A stretch of 64,000 nucleotides of DNA from Mesorhizobium sp. M1B.F.Ca.ET.045.04.1.1 (GTDB lineage Bacteria; Pseudomonadota; Alphaproteobacteria; Rhizobiales; Rhizobiaceae): assembly GCF_003952465.1 (NCBI RefSeq), contig NZ_CP034448.1, positions 4,255,001 to 4,319,000 on the forward strand, in the 5' to 3' direction. This document shows, piece after piece, positions 1 to 8,708 of the stretch; position 1 is the stretch's first letter; each line of letters starts with the position of its first letter. The notes beneath the pieces are model-generated. The model saw only the letters and a list, made by a program, of their open reading frames with translations. It was not told the origin of the DNA and did no database searches. The position numbers and the translations under genes are program-made.

Positions 1-1
1 G

Positions 2-511
2 TTGAAGGGGAGAGGCTGGGATGTGCGGTTGCTCGATCTCTATGCCGAGAACTTCAATCCGGTGATGAGCTGCGAGGAGCGGCGCTCCTACAATGACCGC
101 GCGCCGGACGACCCAGCACTCGAGCCGCATTTCGAACATCTGCAATGGGCCGAGGCGATCCTGTTCATCTACCCGACCTGGTGGTACGGCCTGCCGGCGA
201 TGCTGAAGGGCTGGTTCGACCGTGTCTGGGCGACCGACATCGCCTTCAAGCTGCCTGCCGGCAAGGGCAGGATCACGTCGCTGATGAGGCATGTGACCAA
301 GGTCGGCGTCATCACCACCTGCGGCGCGCCGACCTGGTGGAGCGTCGTCGTCGGCCAGCCGGAGCGCAAGACGATCCTGCGCGGCATGCGCGCGCTCTGC
401 GCCACGCGCTGCCGGACGTTCTTCCTGGCGCACTATCTGATGGATTCCTCGACGCCGAAAAGCCGGGTGGCGTTTCTCGGCAAGGTAAGGGCGAGGCTGG
501 AGAGGTTTTGA
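2..511 (+). CDS. NAD(P)H:quinone oxidoreductase-like flavodoxin-fold protein (5' end cut by window)
   Basis: The translation contains LFIYPTWWYGLPAMLKGWFD, the signature of the flavodoxin-like NAD(P)H dehydrogenase (quinone)/MdaB family, which uses FMN or FAD to reduce quinones in the cytosol. The conserved strand and loop lie around residue 55, and a second flavin-contact region (TTCGAPTWWS) lies near residue 105. The open frame runs into the window edge, so the first codon shown (a TTG) is probably not the real start. The missing part would be the N-terminal strand with the phosphate-binding loop. It converges with the minus-strand operon that ends at 558, with a hairpin between them. Substrate cannot be told from sequence. 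Confidence 0.8.
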   Translation: MKGRGWDVRLLDLYAENFNPVMSCEERRSYNDRAPDDPALEPHFEHLQWAEAILFIYPTWWYGLPAMLKGWFDRVWATDIAFKLPAGKGRITSLMRHVTKVGVITTCGAPTWWSVVVGQPERKTILRGMRALCATRCRTFFLAHYLMDSSTPKSRVAFLGKVRARLERF

Positions 512-520
512 GTGCCGATC

Positions 521-549
521 TTCCCTTCTCCCACAAGGGGGAGAAGGAA
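521..549. terminator. Hairpin between convergent genes; rhizobial palindromic-repeat-like
   Basis: CCTTCTCCC (524-532) pairs perfectly with GGGAGAAGG (539-547) across a 6-base loop. It lies between the stop at 511 and the minus-strand stop at 558, so it could terminate both. The same CTTCTCCC/GGGAGAAG core occurs in short palindromic repeats scattered in Rhizobiales genomes, so it may be a repeat remnant used as a terminator. There is no clear T tract. Confidence 0.5.
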
Positions 550-557
550 AGCCTGCG

Positions 558-3005
558 CTACATCCTTACCCGTTCCGCCTTCGGATCGTACATTGGCTTC
601 AGCGATGCTTCCGCCTCGAACCGTTCTCCGGCGATCTCCACCTCGTAGGATGAGGCCAGAACCTCCGCCTCGCTCTCGCCCGCGCACGGCACATAGCCCA
701 GGCCGATCGCGCCGCCGAGATGGTGGCCGTAATTGCCCGAGGTGATCGGGCCGACGATCTTGCCGTCGCGCAGGATCGCCTCATTGTGGAAGAGCAGGGG
801 CTCAGGGTCCTTCAGGCGGAACTGCACCAGCCGGCGTGACAGGCCGGCTTCCTTTTTCCGCAGCACCGCGTCGCGGCCGATAAAGTCGGCTTTGCTCATC
901 TTCACGGCGAAGCCGAGGCCGGCCTCCAGCACATTGTCCTCGTCGGTGATGTCGTGGCCGAAGTGGCGGAAGGCTTTTTCGATGCGGCAGGAATCGAGCG
1001 TATGCAGGCCGCAGAGCTTCAGGCCGATATCGACGCCGGCCTCCGCGATCGCTTCGAAGACGTGGGCCGCCTGCTCGGTCGAGACATAGAGCTCCCAGCC
1101 GAGCTCGCCGACATAGGTGACGCGGTGCGCGCGGGCGAGGCCCATGCCGATCTCGATCTCCTGGAAGGTGCCGAACGGATTGGCCTCGTTGGAGAAGTCG
1201 TTCGGGCTGACCTTCTGGATCAGTTTTCGCGCATCCGGACCCATCAGGCAGATGACGGCTTCGGCGGCGGTCACGTCGGTGATGACGACGAACTCGTCGG
1301 CGACGTGCCGCCTCAGCCAGACGAGATCGCGCTGCAAGGTGGCGCCGGGCACGACCAGGAAATAGGCCGTGTCCGACAGCCGCGTCACGGTGAGGTCGCT
1401 TTCGATGCCGCCCCGGGCGTTGAGCATCTGCGTGTAGACGATCCTGCCCGGCGCGACGTCCATGTCGTTGGCGCAGAGCCGCTGCAGGACGGCACAGGCA
1501 TCGCGGCCTTCGACGCGGATCTTGCCGAAAGAGGTCATGTCGAACAGGCCGACGCCGTTGCGCACGGCCAGATGCTCCTCGCACTGGTTGTCGAACCAGT
1601 TCTGTCGCTTCCAGGAATAGCGGTACTCGCGCTCCTGGCCGTCCCGGGCGAACCAGTTGGCGCGCTCCCAGCCCGCCACCTCGCCGAAGACGGCGCCTCG
1701 TGCTTTCAGGTGCTCGTGCAAGGGCGAGCGGCGCACGCCGCGCGATGTCGCCATCTGGCGATAGGGAAAATGGTCGGCATAGAGCAGGCCGAGCGTTTCC
1801 GAGACCCGTTCTTTCAGATAACGGCGGTTCTTCTGGAAGGGCTGGGCGCGGCGGATGTCGACCTCCCAGAGGTCGAAGGGCGCTTCGCCGTCGTTGATCC
1901 ACTGCGCCAGCGCCATGCCGGCGCCGCCTGAGGAGACAATGCCGATCGAATTGTAGCCGGTCGCCATCCAGTAGCCGGCGAGTTCCGGCGCCTCGCCGAG
2001 ATAATAGCGGTCGTCGGGCGTGAAACTCTCGGGGCCGTTGAAGAAGGTGTGGATGCCGGCCGTGCCAAGCATCGGCATGCGGTTGACGCCCATTTCAAGG
2101 ATCGGCTCGAAGTGATCCATGTCCTCGGGCAGCTGGTCGAAGCAGAAATCCTCGCGGATGCCGTCCATGCCCCAGGGTTTCGCCACCGGCTCGAAGGCGC
2201 CGAGCATCATCTTGCCGGCATCCTCCTTGTAGTAGGCGCACTCATCCGGCACGCGCAGCACCGGCAGGCGGGCAAGCCCTGGGATCGGCTCGGTGACGAG
2301 ATAGAAATGCTCGCAGGCGTGTAGCGGGATGGTGACGCCGTTCTGGCGCCCAAGCTCGCGCGCCCACATGCCGGCGCAGTTGATCACGATGTCGGTCTCG
2401 ATCGTGCCTTGGTCCTCGCCTTGCGCCCAGGAGACACCGCTGACACGGCCGTTCCTGGTGTGGACCTTGGTGACCTTGACGTTTTCGATGACCGTCGCAC
2501 CGCGCTGGCGCGCCCCCTTGGCCAGCGCCATGGCGATGTTGGCCGGATCGCATTGCCCGTCGAGCGGCAAGTGAACCGCGCCGACGACGTCGGACACATT
2601 GAGATGCGGGTACATCTGCTTGACTTCGCTCGGCGAAATCTCGCGCACATCGACATCGAAGGCGCGAGCAAGCGAGGCCTGCCGGTAGATCTCGTGCTTG
2701 CGCTCCTCGGTCAGCGCGACGGTGATCGAGCCGACCTGGCGCATGCCGGTGCCGACATCGGTCTCGGCTTCGAGCTTGACGTAGAGGTCGGCCGAATATT
2801 TCGCTAGCCGGGTCATGTTCAGCGAGGCGCGCAACTGGCCGATCAGGCCGGCGGCGTGCCAGGTCGTGCCGCAGGTGAGCTGCTTGCGCTCGAGCAACAC
2901 GATGTCGGTCCAGCCGAGCTTGGCCAAGTGATAGGCGACCGAGCAGCCGGAGACGCCGCCGCCGATGATGACGGCGCGGGCTTTGGATGGAACGGTTTTG
3001 GTCAT
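558..3005 (-). CDS. FAD-dependent oxidoreductase fused to GcvT aminomethyltransferase domain (dimethylglycine/sarcosine dehydrogenase-like), 815 aa
   Basis: Residues about 10-390 form a DAO-type FAD domain that starts with the dinucleotide-binding VIIGGGVSGCSVAYHLAKLG. The segment TCGTTWHAAG carries the His that holds FAD covalently in dimethylglycine dehydrogenases. From about residue 430 the protein is a folate-binding GcvT domain with its C-terminal barrel (for example GELGWELYVS). The family oxidatively removes an N-methyl group and hands the one-carbon unit to tetrahydrofolate. The length is normal for DMGDH-like proteins. It overlaps the upstream aminotransferase by 4 bases and is last in a five-gene operon. 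The exact amine is unknown: dimethylglycine, sarcosine or another N-methyl amino acid are all possible. Confidence 0.88.
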   Translation of the reverse strand: MTKTVPSKARAVIIGGGVSGCSVAYHLAKLGWTDIVLLERKQLTCGTTWHAAGLIGQLRASLNMTRLAKYSADLYVKLEAETDVGTGMRQVGSITVALTEERKHEIYRQASLARAFDVDVREISPSEVKQMYPHLNVSDVVGAVHLPLDGQCDPANIAMALAKGARQRGATVIENVKVTKVHTRNGRVSGVSWAQGEDQGTIETDIVINCAGMWARELGRQNGVTIPLHACEHFYLVTEPIPGLARLPVLRVPDECAYYKEDAGKMMLGAFEPVAKPWGMDGIREDFCFDQLPEDMDHFEPILEMGVNRMPMLGTAGIHTFFNGPESFTPDDRYYLGEAPELAGYWMATGYNSIGIVSSGGAGMALAQWINDGEAPFDLWEVDIRRAQPFQKNRRYLKERVSETLGLLYADHFPYRQMATSRGVRRSPLHEHLKARGAVFGEVAGWERANWFARDGQEREYRYSWKRQNWFDNQCEEHLAVRNGVGLFDMTSFGKIRVEGRDACAVLQRLCANDMDVAPGRIVYTQMLNARGGIESDLTVTRLSDTAYFLVVPGATLQRDLVWLRRHVADEFVVITDVTAAEAVICLMGPDARKLIQKVSPNDFSNEANPFGTFQEIEIGMGLARAHRVTYVGELGWELYVSTEQAAHVFEAIAEAGVDIGLKLCGLHTLDSCRIEKAFRHFGHDITDEDNVLEAGLGFAVKMSKADFIGRDAVLRKKEAGLSRRLVQFRLKDPEPLLFHNEAILRDGKIVGPITSGNYGHHLGGAIGLGYVPCAGESEAEVLASSYEVEIAGERFEAEASLKPMYDPKAERVRM

Positions 3006-4183
3006 GCGGCCTCGCGGCGATAGTTGGAAGCGAAGCGACGCACGCGAAGCGCTGCTTCCCGAAGGATGGGTTCAGGCTGGCAGAGGCTGATACGGATATG
3101 ACCGGCAGCGGCTTCGCCGAAGCTCGAGCCCGGCATGACGCCGACCTTTTCCTTGTCGAGCAGCGCCCAGGCGAATTTCTCATCGTCGGGCTCGACGGCC
3201 GAGATGTCGAGCATGACATACATGCCGCCTTCGGAGCCATGCACGGTGAGTTCATTTGCGCCGCGTATGGCATCGAGGAAGATGGCGCGGCGCGAGGCGT
3301 AGCGCTCGGCGATCTCCTTCAGGCCGTAATGGTTTTCCAGTGCCTCGGCGCAGGCGATCGAGATGAAGGCCGGCAGGCCGTAGGTCGTCACCAGGTTGAG
3401 GTCGGTCATCAGCGCGATCATCGCTTTCGGCCCGGTCAGCCAGCCCATGCGCCATCCAGTCATGCCGTGGCTTTTCGACATCGAATTGATGACCAGGGTG
3501 CGCTCGGGCATGCCGGGCAGCGAGCGCGGCGAGATGTGCTCGCCGCCGCCGAGCGTCCAGTAGACCTCGTCCGACAGCAGCCAGAGGTCGTGCTCCTTGC
3601 AGATTGCGGCCAGCTGTTCGAGCCGTTCGCGCGAATAGACAGCACCCGTCGGGTTGTTCGGCGTGTTGATCAGGATGGCGCGCGTGTTCGGCCTGAGCGC
3701 CGCGCGAATCATGTCGGCGTGCGGCTGGAAGCCGTCCTCGGCCGGCGTCTCGACCACGGTGAAGCTGGCGCCGGCGGCGCTGAAGGTGTTGGGGTAGGTG
3801 GCGTAGTAAGGCGCGACGACGATGGCGTGATCGCCGGGATCGAGCACGCCCTGCACGGCGGCGTAGAGCGCGCCCTGGCCACCAGCCGTGGCGATGATCT
3901 CGTCCGGTTCCGTCAAGATGCCGGTGCAGGCGGTGGAGGCCGCCGCCATCGCCTTGCGCAGGCGCGGAAGGCCGGGGAGAGGGGTGTAGTGGTGGTTGCT
4001 GCCGCGGACGGCATTGACGCAGGCCTCGATCGCTTCCGAGGGCGTGTCGAAGTCATGGTCGCCGACCGAAAGCACGATGATGTCTTCGCCGGCTGCCCTG
4101 CGGGTCCAGGCGGCGAAGTGGACTTCCCAGCCATCCTTGCCCGAAGGCACGATGCCGGTAATGCGCTTTGATGGTTTTGGCAT
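3002..4183 (-). CDS. Pyridoxal-phosphate aminotransferase, class I/II fold, 393 aa
   Basis: This is a fold-type I aminotransferase. NTPNNPTGAVY (about residues 173-183) is the substrate and PLP contact loop. SMSKSHGMTGWRMGWL (about 234-249) contains the Lys that forms the internal aldimine, followed by the phosphate- and carboxylate-binding Arg. Length is typical of aspartate/aromatic class aminotransferases. It overlaps the neighbouring genes by 4 bases downstream and 1 base upstream, so translation is probably coupled. Between two N-demethylating oxidoreductases it may remove the amino group of the demethylated product or supply the amino acceptor. Substrate is not identifiable by eye. Confidence 0.88.
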   Translation of the reverse strand: MPKPSKRITGIVPSGKDGWEVHFAAWTRRAAGEDIIVLSVGDHDFDTPSEAIEACVNAVRGSNHHYTPLPGLPRLRKAMAAASTACTGILTEPDEIIATAGGQGALYAAVQGVLDPGDHAIVVAPYYATYPNTFSAAGASFTVVETPAEDGFQPHADMIRAALRPNTRAILINTPNNPTGAVYSRERLEQLAAICKEHDLWLLSDEVYWTLGGGEHISPRSLPGMPERTLVINSMSKSHGMTGWRMGWLTGPKAMIALMTDLNLVTTYGLPAFISIACAEALENHYGLKEIAERYASRRAIFLDAIRGANELTVHGSEGGMYVMLDISAVEPDDEKFAWALLDKEKVGVMPGSSFGEAAAGHIRISLCQPEPILREAALRVRRFASNYRREAA

Positions 4184-5082
4184 CAGGAAACTCCCGTGAT
4201 CTGATGGCCGGCCTGGATGAGCCGGTCGCGCAGCGCGGCGATGTGGGCGGGGCCGACCTCGCAGCAGCCGCCGACGATGCCGGCGCCCGCGTCGACCCAG
4301 CCGACGGCCTGGGCGGCATAGGCTTGCGGGTCGAGGTCATGGCGAGCGTGCAGCACGTCGACCGTGCCGCCATGCTTGAGCGCCTCGACCGACGTGAAGC
4401 CGTTGGCATAGGCGCCAACGGGACCGCCGAGCGCGATCAGTTCGGGCAGCGCGGCTGCAATGGCCTCGGGCCGGCAGCAGTTGAGCAGCCGCGCTGCGAC
4501 CGGCAGGTCGCCGAGGGCACTTGATGCTGCGGCAATGGTCTCGCCGCTGCGCAGGCGCGGTGTGCCGTGATCGGCAAGCGTCCACGACACCCACACCGGC
4601 TTGCCGCTTTCCGAGGCCGCGGTGACGGCGGCGCGCGCCTCTTCGGCAGAGGCCATTGTCTCGCACAGGAACAGTTCGACGCCGTCCGCCTGCTCGGCAA
4701 CGATGCGGCGATATATGCCGAGCGTCTCCTCGAAGGAGATGGTCAGCGCCGGCGCATAGCTGCCGAACAACGGTGACAGGCAGCCGGCGATCGCGGCGTC
4801 ACCTGCCTCGTCGCACGCTTGCCGGGCGAGTTCGATGCCCCGCTTCTGCAAAGGCTTGAACAGATCTTGCGCGCCTTCGCGCGCCAACCGCTCGGGCGTC
4901 GCCGAATAGGTATTGATGGTGATGACGCGGGCGCCCGCGCGGATGAATTCGGCATGCAGGTCGCGCACCAGGTCCGGCTCGTCGATCAGCACCCTGGCAG
5001 ACCACAGCGGCGTCGGCTCAGACCTGCTGCGGCGCACCAGTTCCTGGCCCATGCCGCCATCGGTGAGGACAACCGACGTCAT
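4183..5082 (-). CDS. Homocysteine S-methyltransferase family protein (BHMT/MmuM-like), 299 aa
   Basis: The N-terminus VVLTDGGMGQELVRR and the C-terminal GGCCEVGPAHIAAL match the zinc-dependent homocysteine S-methyltransferase barrel. The paired Cys of GGCC (about residue 273) and the Cys in LLNCCRPEAI (about 206) are the three zinc ligands of the family. These enzymes move a methyl group from S-methylmethionine, S-adenosylmethionine or glycine betaine to homocysteine. It is embedded with 4- and 1-base overlaps in an operon with DMGDH-like enzymes. That context makes a methylated-amine donor such as betaine attractive, but this is inference. Confidence 0.85.
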   Translation of the reverse strand: MTSVVLTDGGMGQELVRRSRSEPTPLWSARVLIDEPDLVRDLHAEFIRAGARVITINTYSATPERLAREGAQDLFKPLQKRGIELARQACDEAGDAAIAGCLSPLFGSYAPALTISFEETLGIYRRIVAEQADGVELFLCETMASAEEARAAVTAASESGKPVWVSWTLADHGTPRLRSGETIAAASSALGDLPVAARLLNCCRPEAIAAALPELIALGGPVGAYANGFTSVEALKHGGTVDVLHARHDLDPQAYAAQAVGWVDAGAGIVGGCCEVGPAHIAALRDRLIQAGHQITGVS

Positions 5083-7544
5083 GCGCGCAACCTCTCATTC
5101 TTCGGATCCCAGAGCGGTTCGTCCTTCTGAACCACCGCCTTGAAGCGGTCGCCGAAGATCTCGACCTCGACCGCCGTGCCGGGCTCGGCGAGATCGGCGC
5201 GCAGCATGCCGAGCGCGATCGACTTGTCGACGCGATGGCCCCAGCCGCCCGACGTCGTCTCGCCGACGATCACGCCGTCATGCCAGAGCGTTGACATATA
5301 GGGCGCATCGCAATCGCCGGGGTTCTCGACGACCAGCGTGACGAAGCGCTTCTTCACGCCCTGCTGCTTTTCGTTGAGCAGCGCTGCCTTGCCGCGGAAG
5401 TCGGGCTTGTCCCATTTGACGAAGCGCTCCAGCCCGCCCTGCAAGATCGAATAATCGGTCGACAGGTCGCATTTCCAGGCGCGGTAGCCTTTCTCCAGCC
5501 GCAGCGAATCCAGCGCATACATGCCGAACGGTTTCAGGCCGTGCTTCTGGCCGGCGGCCCAGACGGCGTCGAAGACCGTCAAAGTGTCGGCAACCTTGGT
5601 GTGGATTTCCCAGCCAAGCTCGCCGGCGAAGGAGACGCGCACCAGCTTCGCCCAGCGTCCGGCGATGGTGGTTTCCTGATGCGTCAGCCAGGGCAGCGAG
5701 AGATCCGCGTCGCAGACCTCGGCGAGGATCTTGCGCGAGTTCGGGCCGGCGAGGATTTGCGTCGAATACTCTTCCGTGCGGTCGGTCAGTGTGAAGGCGG
5801 CGTCGGCCGGCATGCGCGACTTCAGCCATTCGAAATCGTGACACTGCGCCACCGCGGCGGTGATCAGCGTCATCTGATCCTCGCCATGACGCACCACCGA
5901 CATTTCGGTGACGATGCGGCCCTTGTCGTCGGCGAAATAGACTAGGCCGATGCGGCCGGGTTTCGGCACGAGCCCGGTGACCTGCCGCGACAGCCACTCC
6001 GCTGCGCCCGGGCCTTCGAGGTTGAAGCGCGAGAAGCCGGGCAGGTCAAGGATGCCGGCGGCGTCGCGCACGGCCAGGCATTCCTCGCGCACAAGCTGCT
6101 GCCACGGTCCGTCGCGGCGGAAGGTGAGCGTCGATTCTTCCGAAATGTCGTCGCCGGGCTGAGCATACCAGGTGGCGCGTTCCCAGCCGTTATAGGCGTC
6201 GAATTGGCCGCCAAGCGCCTTGATGCGTTCGTGCAGCGGCGAATGCTTGCGGTCGCGCCCCGCCGGCCAAGCATGGCGCGGGAACTGGATGGCGTACTCG
6301 TTGCCGTAGATCTCCATGCCCTTGGCGACGCAATAATCCGGCGCGGATGCGAAGGAAGTGAAGCGGCGCGGATCGCAGGACCACATGTCCCATTCGGTCT
6401 GGCCCTCGGTCACCCATTCGGCGAGCACCTTCCCGGCGCCGCCCCCTTGCGCGATGCCGAAGGTGAAGACGCAAGCCTCGAAGGCGTTGGGCACGCCAGG
6501 CATCGGCCCGATCAGCGGGTTGCCGTCCGGCGCATAAGGGATCGGCCCGTTGATGACCTTGGAGAGGCCGGCGGTTCCCAGGATCGGCACGCGGGCGACC
6601 GCATCGGCCAGGTAATGCTCCAGCCGGTCGAGGTCGTCAGGGAACAGTTGGAAGGAAAAGTCCTCCGGCATCGGATCGTTGTGGGTCGCCCAATGCGCGC
6701 GGCAGTTGCGCTCATAGGGGCCGAGATTCATGCCGGTCTTTTCCTGGCGCAGGTAATAGGACGTGTCGACGTCGCGCAGCAGCGGCAGTTTTTTGCCCTG
6801 TTCCTTCGTCCATGCCGCGAGCTCGGGGATTTCCTCGAACAATATGTACTGATGGCTCATCACCATCATCGGCACTTCGCGGCCGAACATTTTTCCAATC
6901 TCGGCGGCCCGGTAGCCGGCAGCGTTGACGACGATCTCTGAGCGGATCTCGCCTTGCGGCGTCGCAACCACCCATTCGCCATTTTCGCGGCGAACGCCGG
7001 TGACCGGACAGAAGCGGATGATTTTCGCGCCCATGTCGCGCGCGCCCTTGGCGAGCGCCTGGGTCAACTGTGCCGGATCGATGTCGCCGTCGCTCGGATC
7101 GTAGAGCGCGCCCTTGAGATCATGCGTCTCGATGAAGGGGTAGCGCCGCTTGATCTCGTCGAGGCCGACGACATCGATGTCCATGCCCTGGTAACGGCCC
7201 ATGCCCTTGGCGCGCTGGAACTCCTGCATGCGCTCCTTGGTGTGAGCCAATCTCAGCGAGCCGGTGACGTGGTAGTTCATCGGATAGTCTACCGCTTCGG
7301 CGAGGCCCCGGTAGAGCTCGGTCGAATAGCGCTGCATGTTCATCAGCGACCATGACGAGGAGAAGGTCGGCACGTTACCGGCGGCATGCCAGGTCGAGCC
7401 GGAGGTCAGCTCATTCTTTTCCAAGAGCACGCAGTCGATCCAGCCCGCCTTGCAGAGGTGGTAGAGGGAGGAGGCGCCGACGACACCGCCTCCGATGATC
7501 ACCACGCGTGCCGTGGTCGGCAAACCGGCCATTTTTTCCTCCAA
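5079..7544 (-). CDS. FAD-dependent oxidoreductase with GcvT domain (dimethylglycine dehydrogenase-like), 821 aa
   Basis: Residues about 12-400 are a DAO-type FAD domain (VVIIGGGVVGASSLYHLCKA). TSGSTWHAAG contains the His expected to link FAD covalently. The second half is a GcvT folate-binding domain (AGELGWEIHTKV), the arrangement of dimethylglycine and sarcosine dehydrogenases. The start ATG at 7544 follows the regulator stop by 7 bases. It is the first enzyme gene of the operon and overlaps the methyltransferase gene by 4 bases. It belongs to the same fusion family as the protein at 558-3005 but is clearly a different sequence, so the two probably act on different substrates or on successive demethylations. 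Confidence 0.88.
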   Translation of the reverse strand: MEEKMAGLPTTARVVIIGGGVVGASSLYHLCKAGWIDCVLLEKNELTSGSTWHAAGNVPTFSSSWSLMNMQRYSTELYRGLAEAVDYPMNYHVTGSLRLAHTKERMQEFQRAKGMGRYQGMDIDVVGLDEIKRRYPFIETHDLKGALYDPSDGDIDPAQLTQALAKGARDMGAKIIRFCPVTGVRRENGEWVVATPQGEIRSEIVVNAAGYRAAEIGKMFGREVPMMVMSHQYILFEEIPELAAWTKEQGKKLPLLRDVDTSYYLRQEKTGMNLGPYERNCRAHWATHNDPMPEDFSFQLFPDDLDRLEHYLADAVARVPILGTAGLSKVINGPIPYAPDGNPLIGPMPGVPNAFEACVFTFGIAQGGGAGKVLAEWVTEGQTEWDMWSCDPRRFTSFASAPDYCVAKGMEIYGNEYAIQFPRHAWPAGRDRKHSPLHERIKALGGQFDAYNGWERATWYAQPGDDISEESTLTFRRDGPWQQLVREECLAVRDAAGILDLPGFSRFNLEGPGAAEWLSRQVTGLVPKPGRIGLVYFADDKGRIVTEMSVVRHGEDQMTLITAAVAQCHDFEWLKSRMPADAAFTLTDRTEEYSTQILAGPNSRKILAEVCDADLSLPWLTHQETTIAGRWAKLVRVSFAGELGWEIHTKVADTLTVFDAVWAAGQKHGLKPFGMYALDSLRLEKGYRAWKCDLSTDYSILQGGLERFVKWDKPDFRGKAALLNEKQQGVKKRFVTLVVENPGDCDAPYMSTLWHDGVIVGETTSGGWGHRVDKSIALGMLRADLAEPGTAVEVEIFGDRFKAVVQKDEPLWDPKNERLRA

Positions 7545-7551
7545 AGTCTAC

Positions 7552-8139
7552 TCAATATACCGGCGGCGAAACCACCCAGATGACGACTGCCGGCTCGGCG
7601 CCAGGATTGCGCCAGCGAAACGGCTTGCCTTCGAAACGAAAGCTGTCGCCTTCACCGAGTCGGTGCCAGACGCCGCCGATCTCGATCTCGAAAACACCCG
7701 ACGCTACGTAGCCCGCTTCCTCGGTCGGACGGCGCGCTTCGGTCTTCAGCTCTGCGCCCGGCGCGAAGACCGAGCGCAACATCTCGAAGCTACCGCCGAG
7801 GTCGGGCGACAGAAGCTCCTCCACCAGGCCGGATTCGCTTGTGCCAAGCGAGCGGCGGCTGCCGGCGCGCACAACCACGCCGCGTTCCTTCTCGACAGGC
7901 ACGTCATGGCTGAAGAACAGGCTGACCGGCACGCCGAAGAGTTCGGCGAAGGCTCGCAGGTCGCCGAGCGAAGGAACCGACAGCCCGCGCTCGACCTGGC
8001 TGACCCAGCCGACAGAGCGGCCGAGCTTCAGCGCGATTTCGGTGAGCGTCAGCCCGCGCGCCTTACGCAGCGCACGGATGTCGCCGGCCAGCAGCCGCTC
8101 GCCATTGTCCTGCTCCGATGTGACAGCGGTCGAGGCCAA
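7552..8139 (-). CDS. XRE-family transcriptional regulator with C-terminal cupin domain, 195 aa
   Basis: Residues about 17-72 form a helix-turn-helix of the XRE type (RALRKARGLTLTEIALKLGRSVGWVSQVERG). The C-terminal part (about 105-190) is a small cupin beta-barrel (EIGGVWHRLGEGDSFRFEG) that would sense a small effector. The chosen start is TTG at 8139, because a GGAGAG ribosome-binding site lies 8 bases upstream and the nearby ATG is out of frame. It leads the amine operon and is divergent from the nitroreductase. The inverted repeat at 8183-8208 is the probable operator. PuuR- and SutR-type regulators have this architecture. Confidence 0.88.
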   Translation of the reverse strand: MASTAVTSEQDNGERLLAGDIRALRKARGLTLTEIALKLGRSVGWVSQVERGLSVPSLGDLRAFAELFGVPVSLFFSHDVPVEKERGVVVRAGSRRSLGTSESGLVEELLSPDLGGSFEMLRSVFAPGAELKTEARRPTEEAGYVASGVFEIEIGGVWHRLGEGDSFRFEGKPFRWRNPGAEPAVVIWVVSPPVY

Positions 8140-8182
8140 TCGTCTCTCCGTCTGAAATCTGGCGTGAAAAAATCTGAATAAA

Positions 8183-8208
8183 TTTCATGAGACAGCAAAC
8201 TCATGAAA
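8183..8208. promoter_or_regulatory. Inverted-repeat operator TTTCATGAG-N8-CTCATGAAA
   Basis: A perfect 9-bp inverted repeat with an 8-base spacer lies about 45 bases upstream of the XRE-cupin start. A third half-site, TTTCATGA, follows at 8222-8229. The arrangement suits a dimeric XRE repressor controlling the divergent regulator operon and nitroreductase. A second copy of the whole block at 8503-8528 sits inside the suspected assembly duplication. Confidence 0.6.
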
Positions 8209-8322
8209 AAATCAAGTGGATTTTCATGAACCAGAAGATTTGCTTGCGCGATTTTGGCGGTTGATGCAAACGGCTCGCCGACGAACGGCGAGGTGGGGAC
8301 GTCAGGCGGGGACCAGTTTTTT

Positions 8323-8640
8323 TTTTTTTCGAGTTCGGCGAGGTCGCCGAGCGAAGAACGACGCCGCGCTCGACTGGTGACCAGCCGACGGCGGCTTCAG
8401 CGCGATTCGGTGGCGTCGCCGCGCAGCCCCGGATGTCGCCGAGACAGCGGTCGAGGCCAATCGTCTCTCCGTCTGAAATCTGGCGTGAAAAATCTGAATA
8501 AATTTCATGAGACAGCAAACTCATGAAAAATCAAGTGGATTTTCATGAACCAGAAGATTTGCTTGCGCGATTTTGGCGGTTGATGCAAAGGCTCGCCGAC
8601 GAACGGCGAGTGGGGACGTCAGGTCGGGGACCAGTTAGTT
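8323..8640. repeat. Degraded tandem copy of 7945-8320 with poly-T tract, probable assembly artefact
   Basis: From 8443 the sequence repeats 8122 onward at an offset of about 321 bases, almost identically through the operator and on to the GGGGACGTCAGG block. The part before it (8332-8442) matches 7945-8121 but with dozens of small losses, nearly all at homopolymers (AAGGAACC becomes AAGAAC, ACCTGGCTGACCC becomes ACTGGTGACC). A run of 13 T (8320-8332) marks the junction. No functional gene fits in it. The true locus probably has one copy of the regulator-nitroreductase intergenic region. Confidence 0.7.
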
Positions 8641-8708
8641 ATCAGTGTCTGCGGATGGTCGTTGCGGAATCGAGTTGCCGGTTCCGGCCATGCGTGAAGG
8701 GACGGCCC

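Noticed and set aside
8523..8708. N-terminal extension of the nitroreductase from 8523
   Set aside because: Reads through the duplicated intergenic operator block and lacks family similarity; ATG 8709 has a ribosome-binding site and fits the family start.
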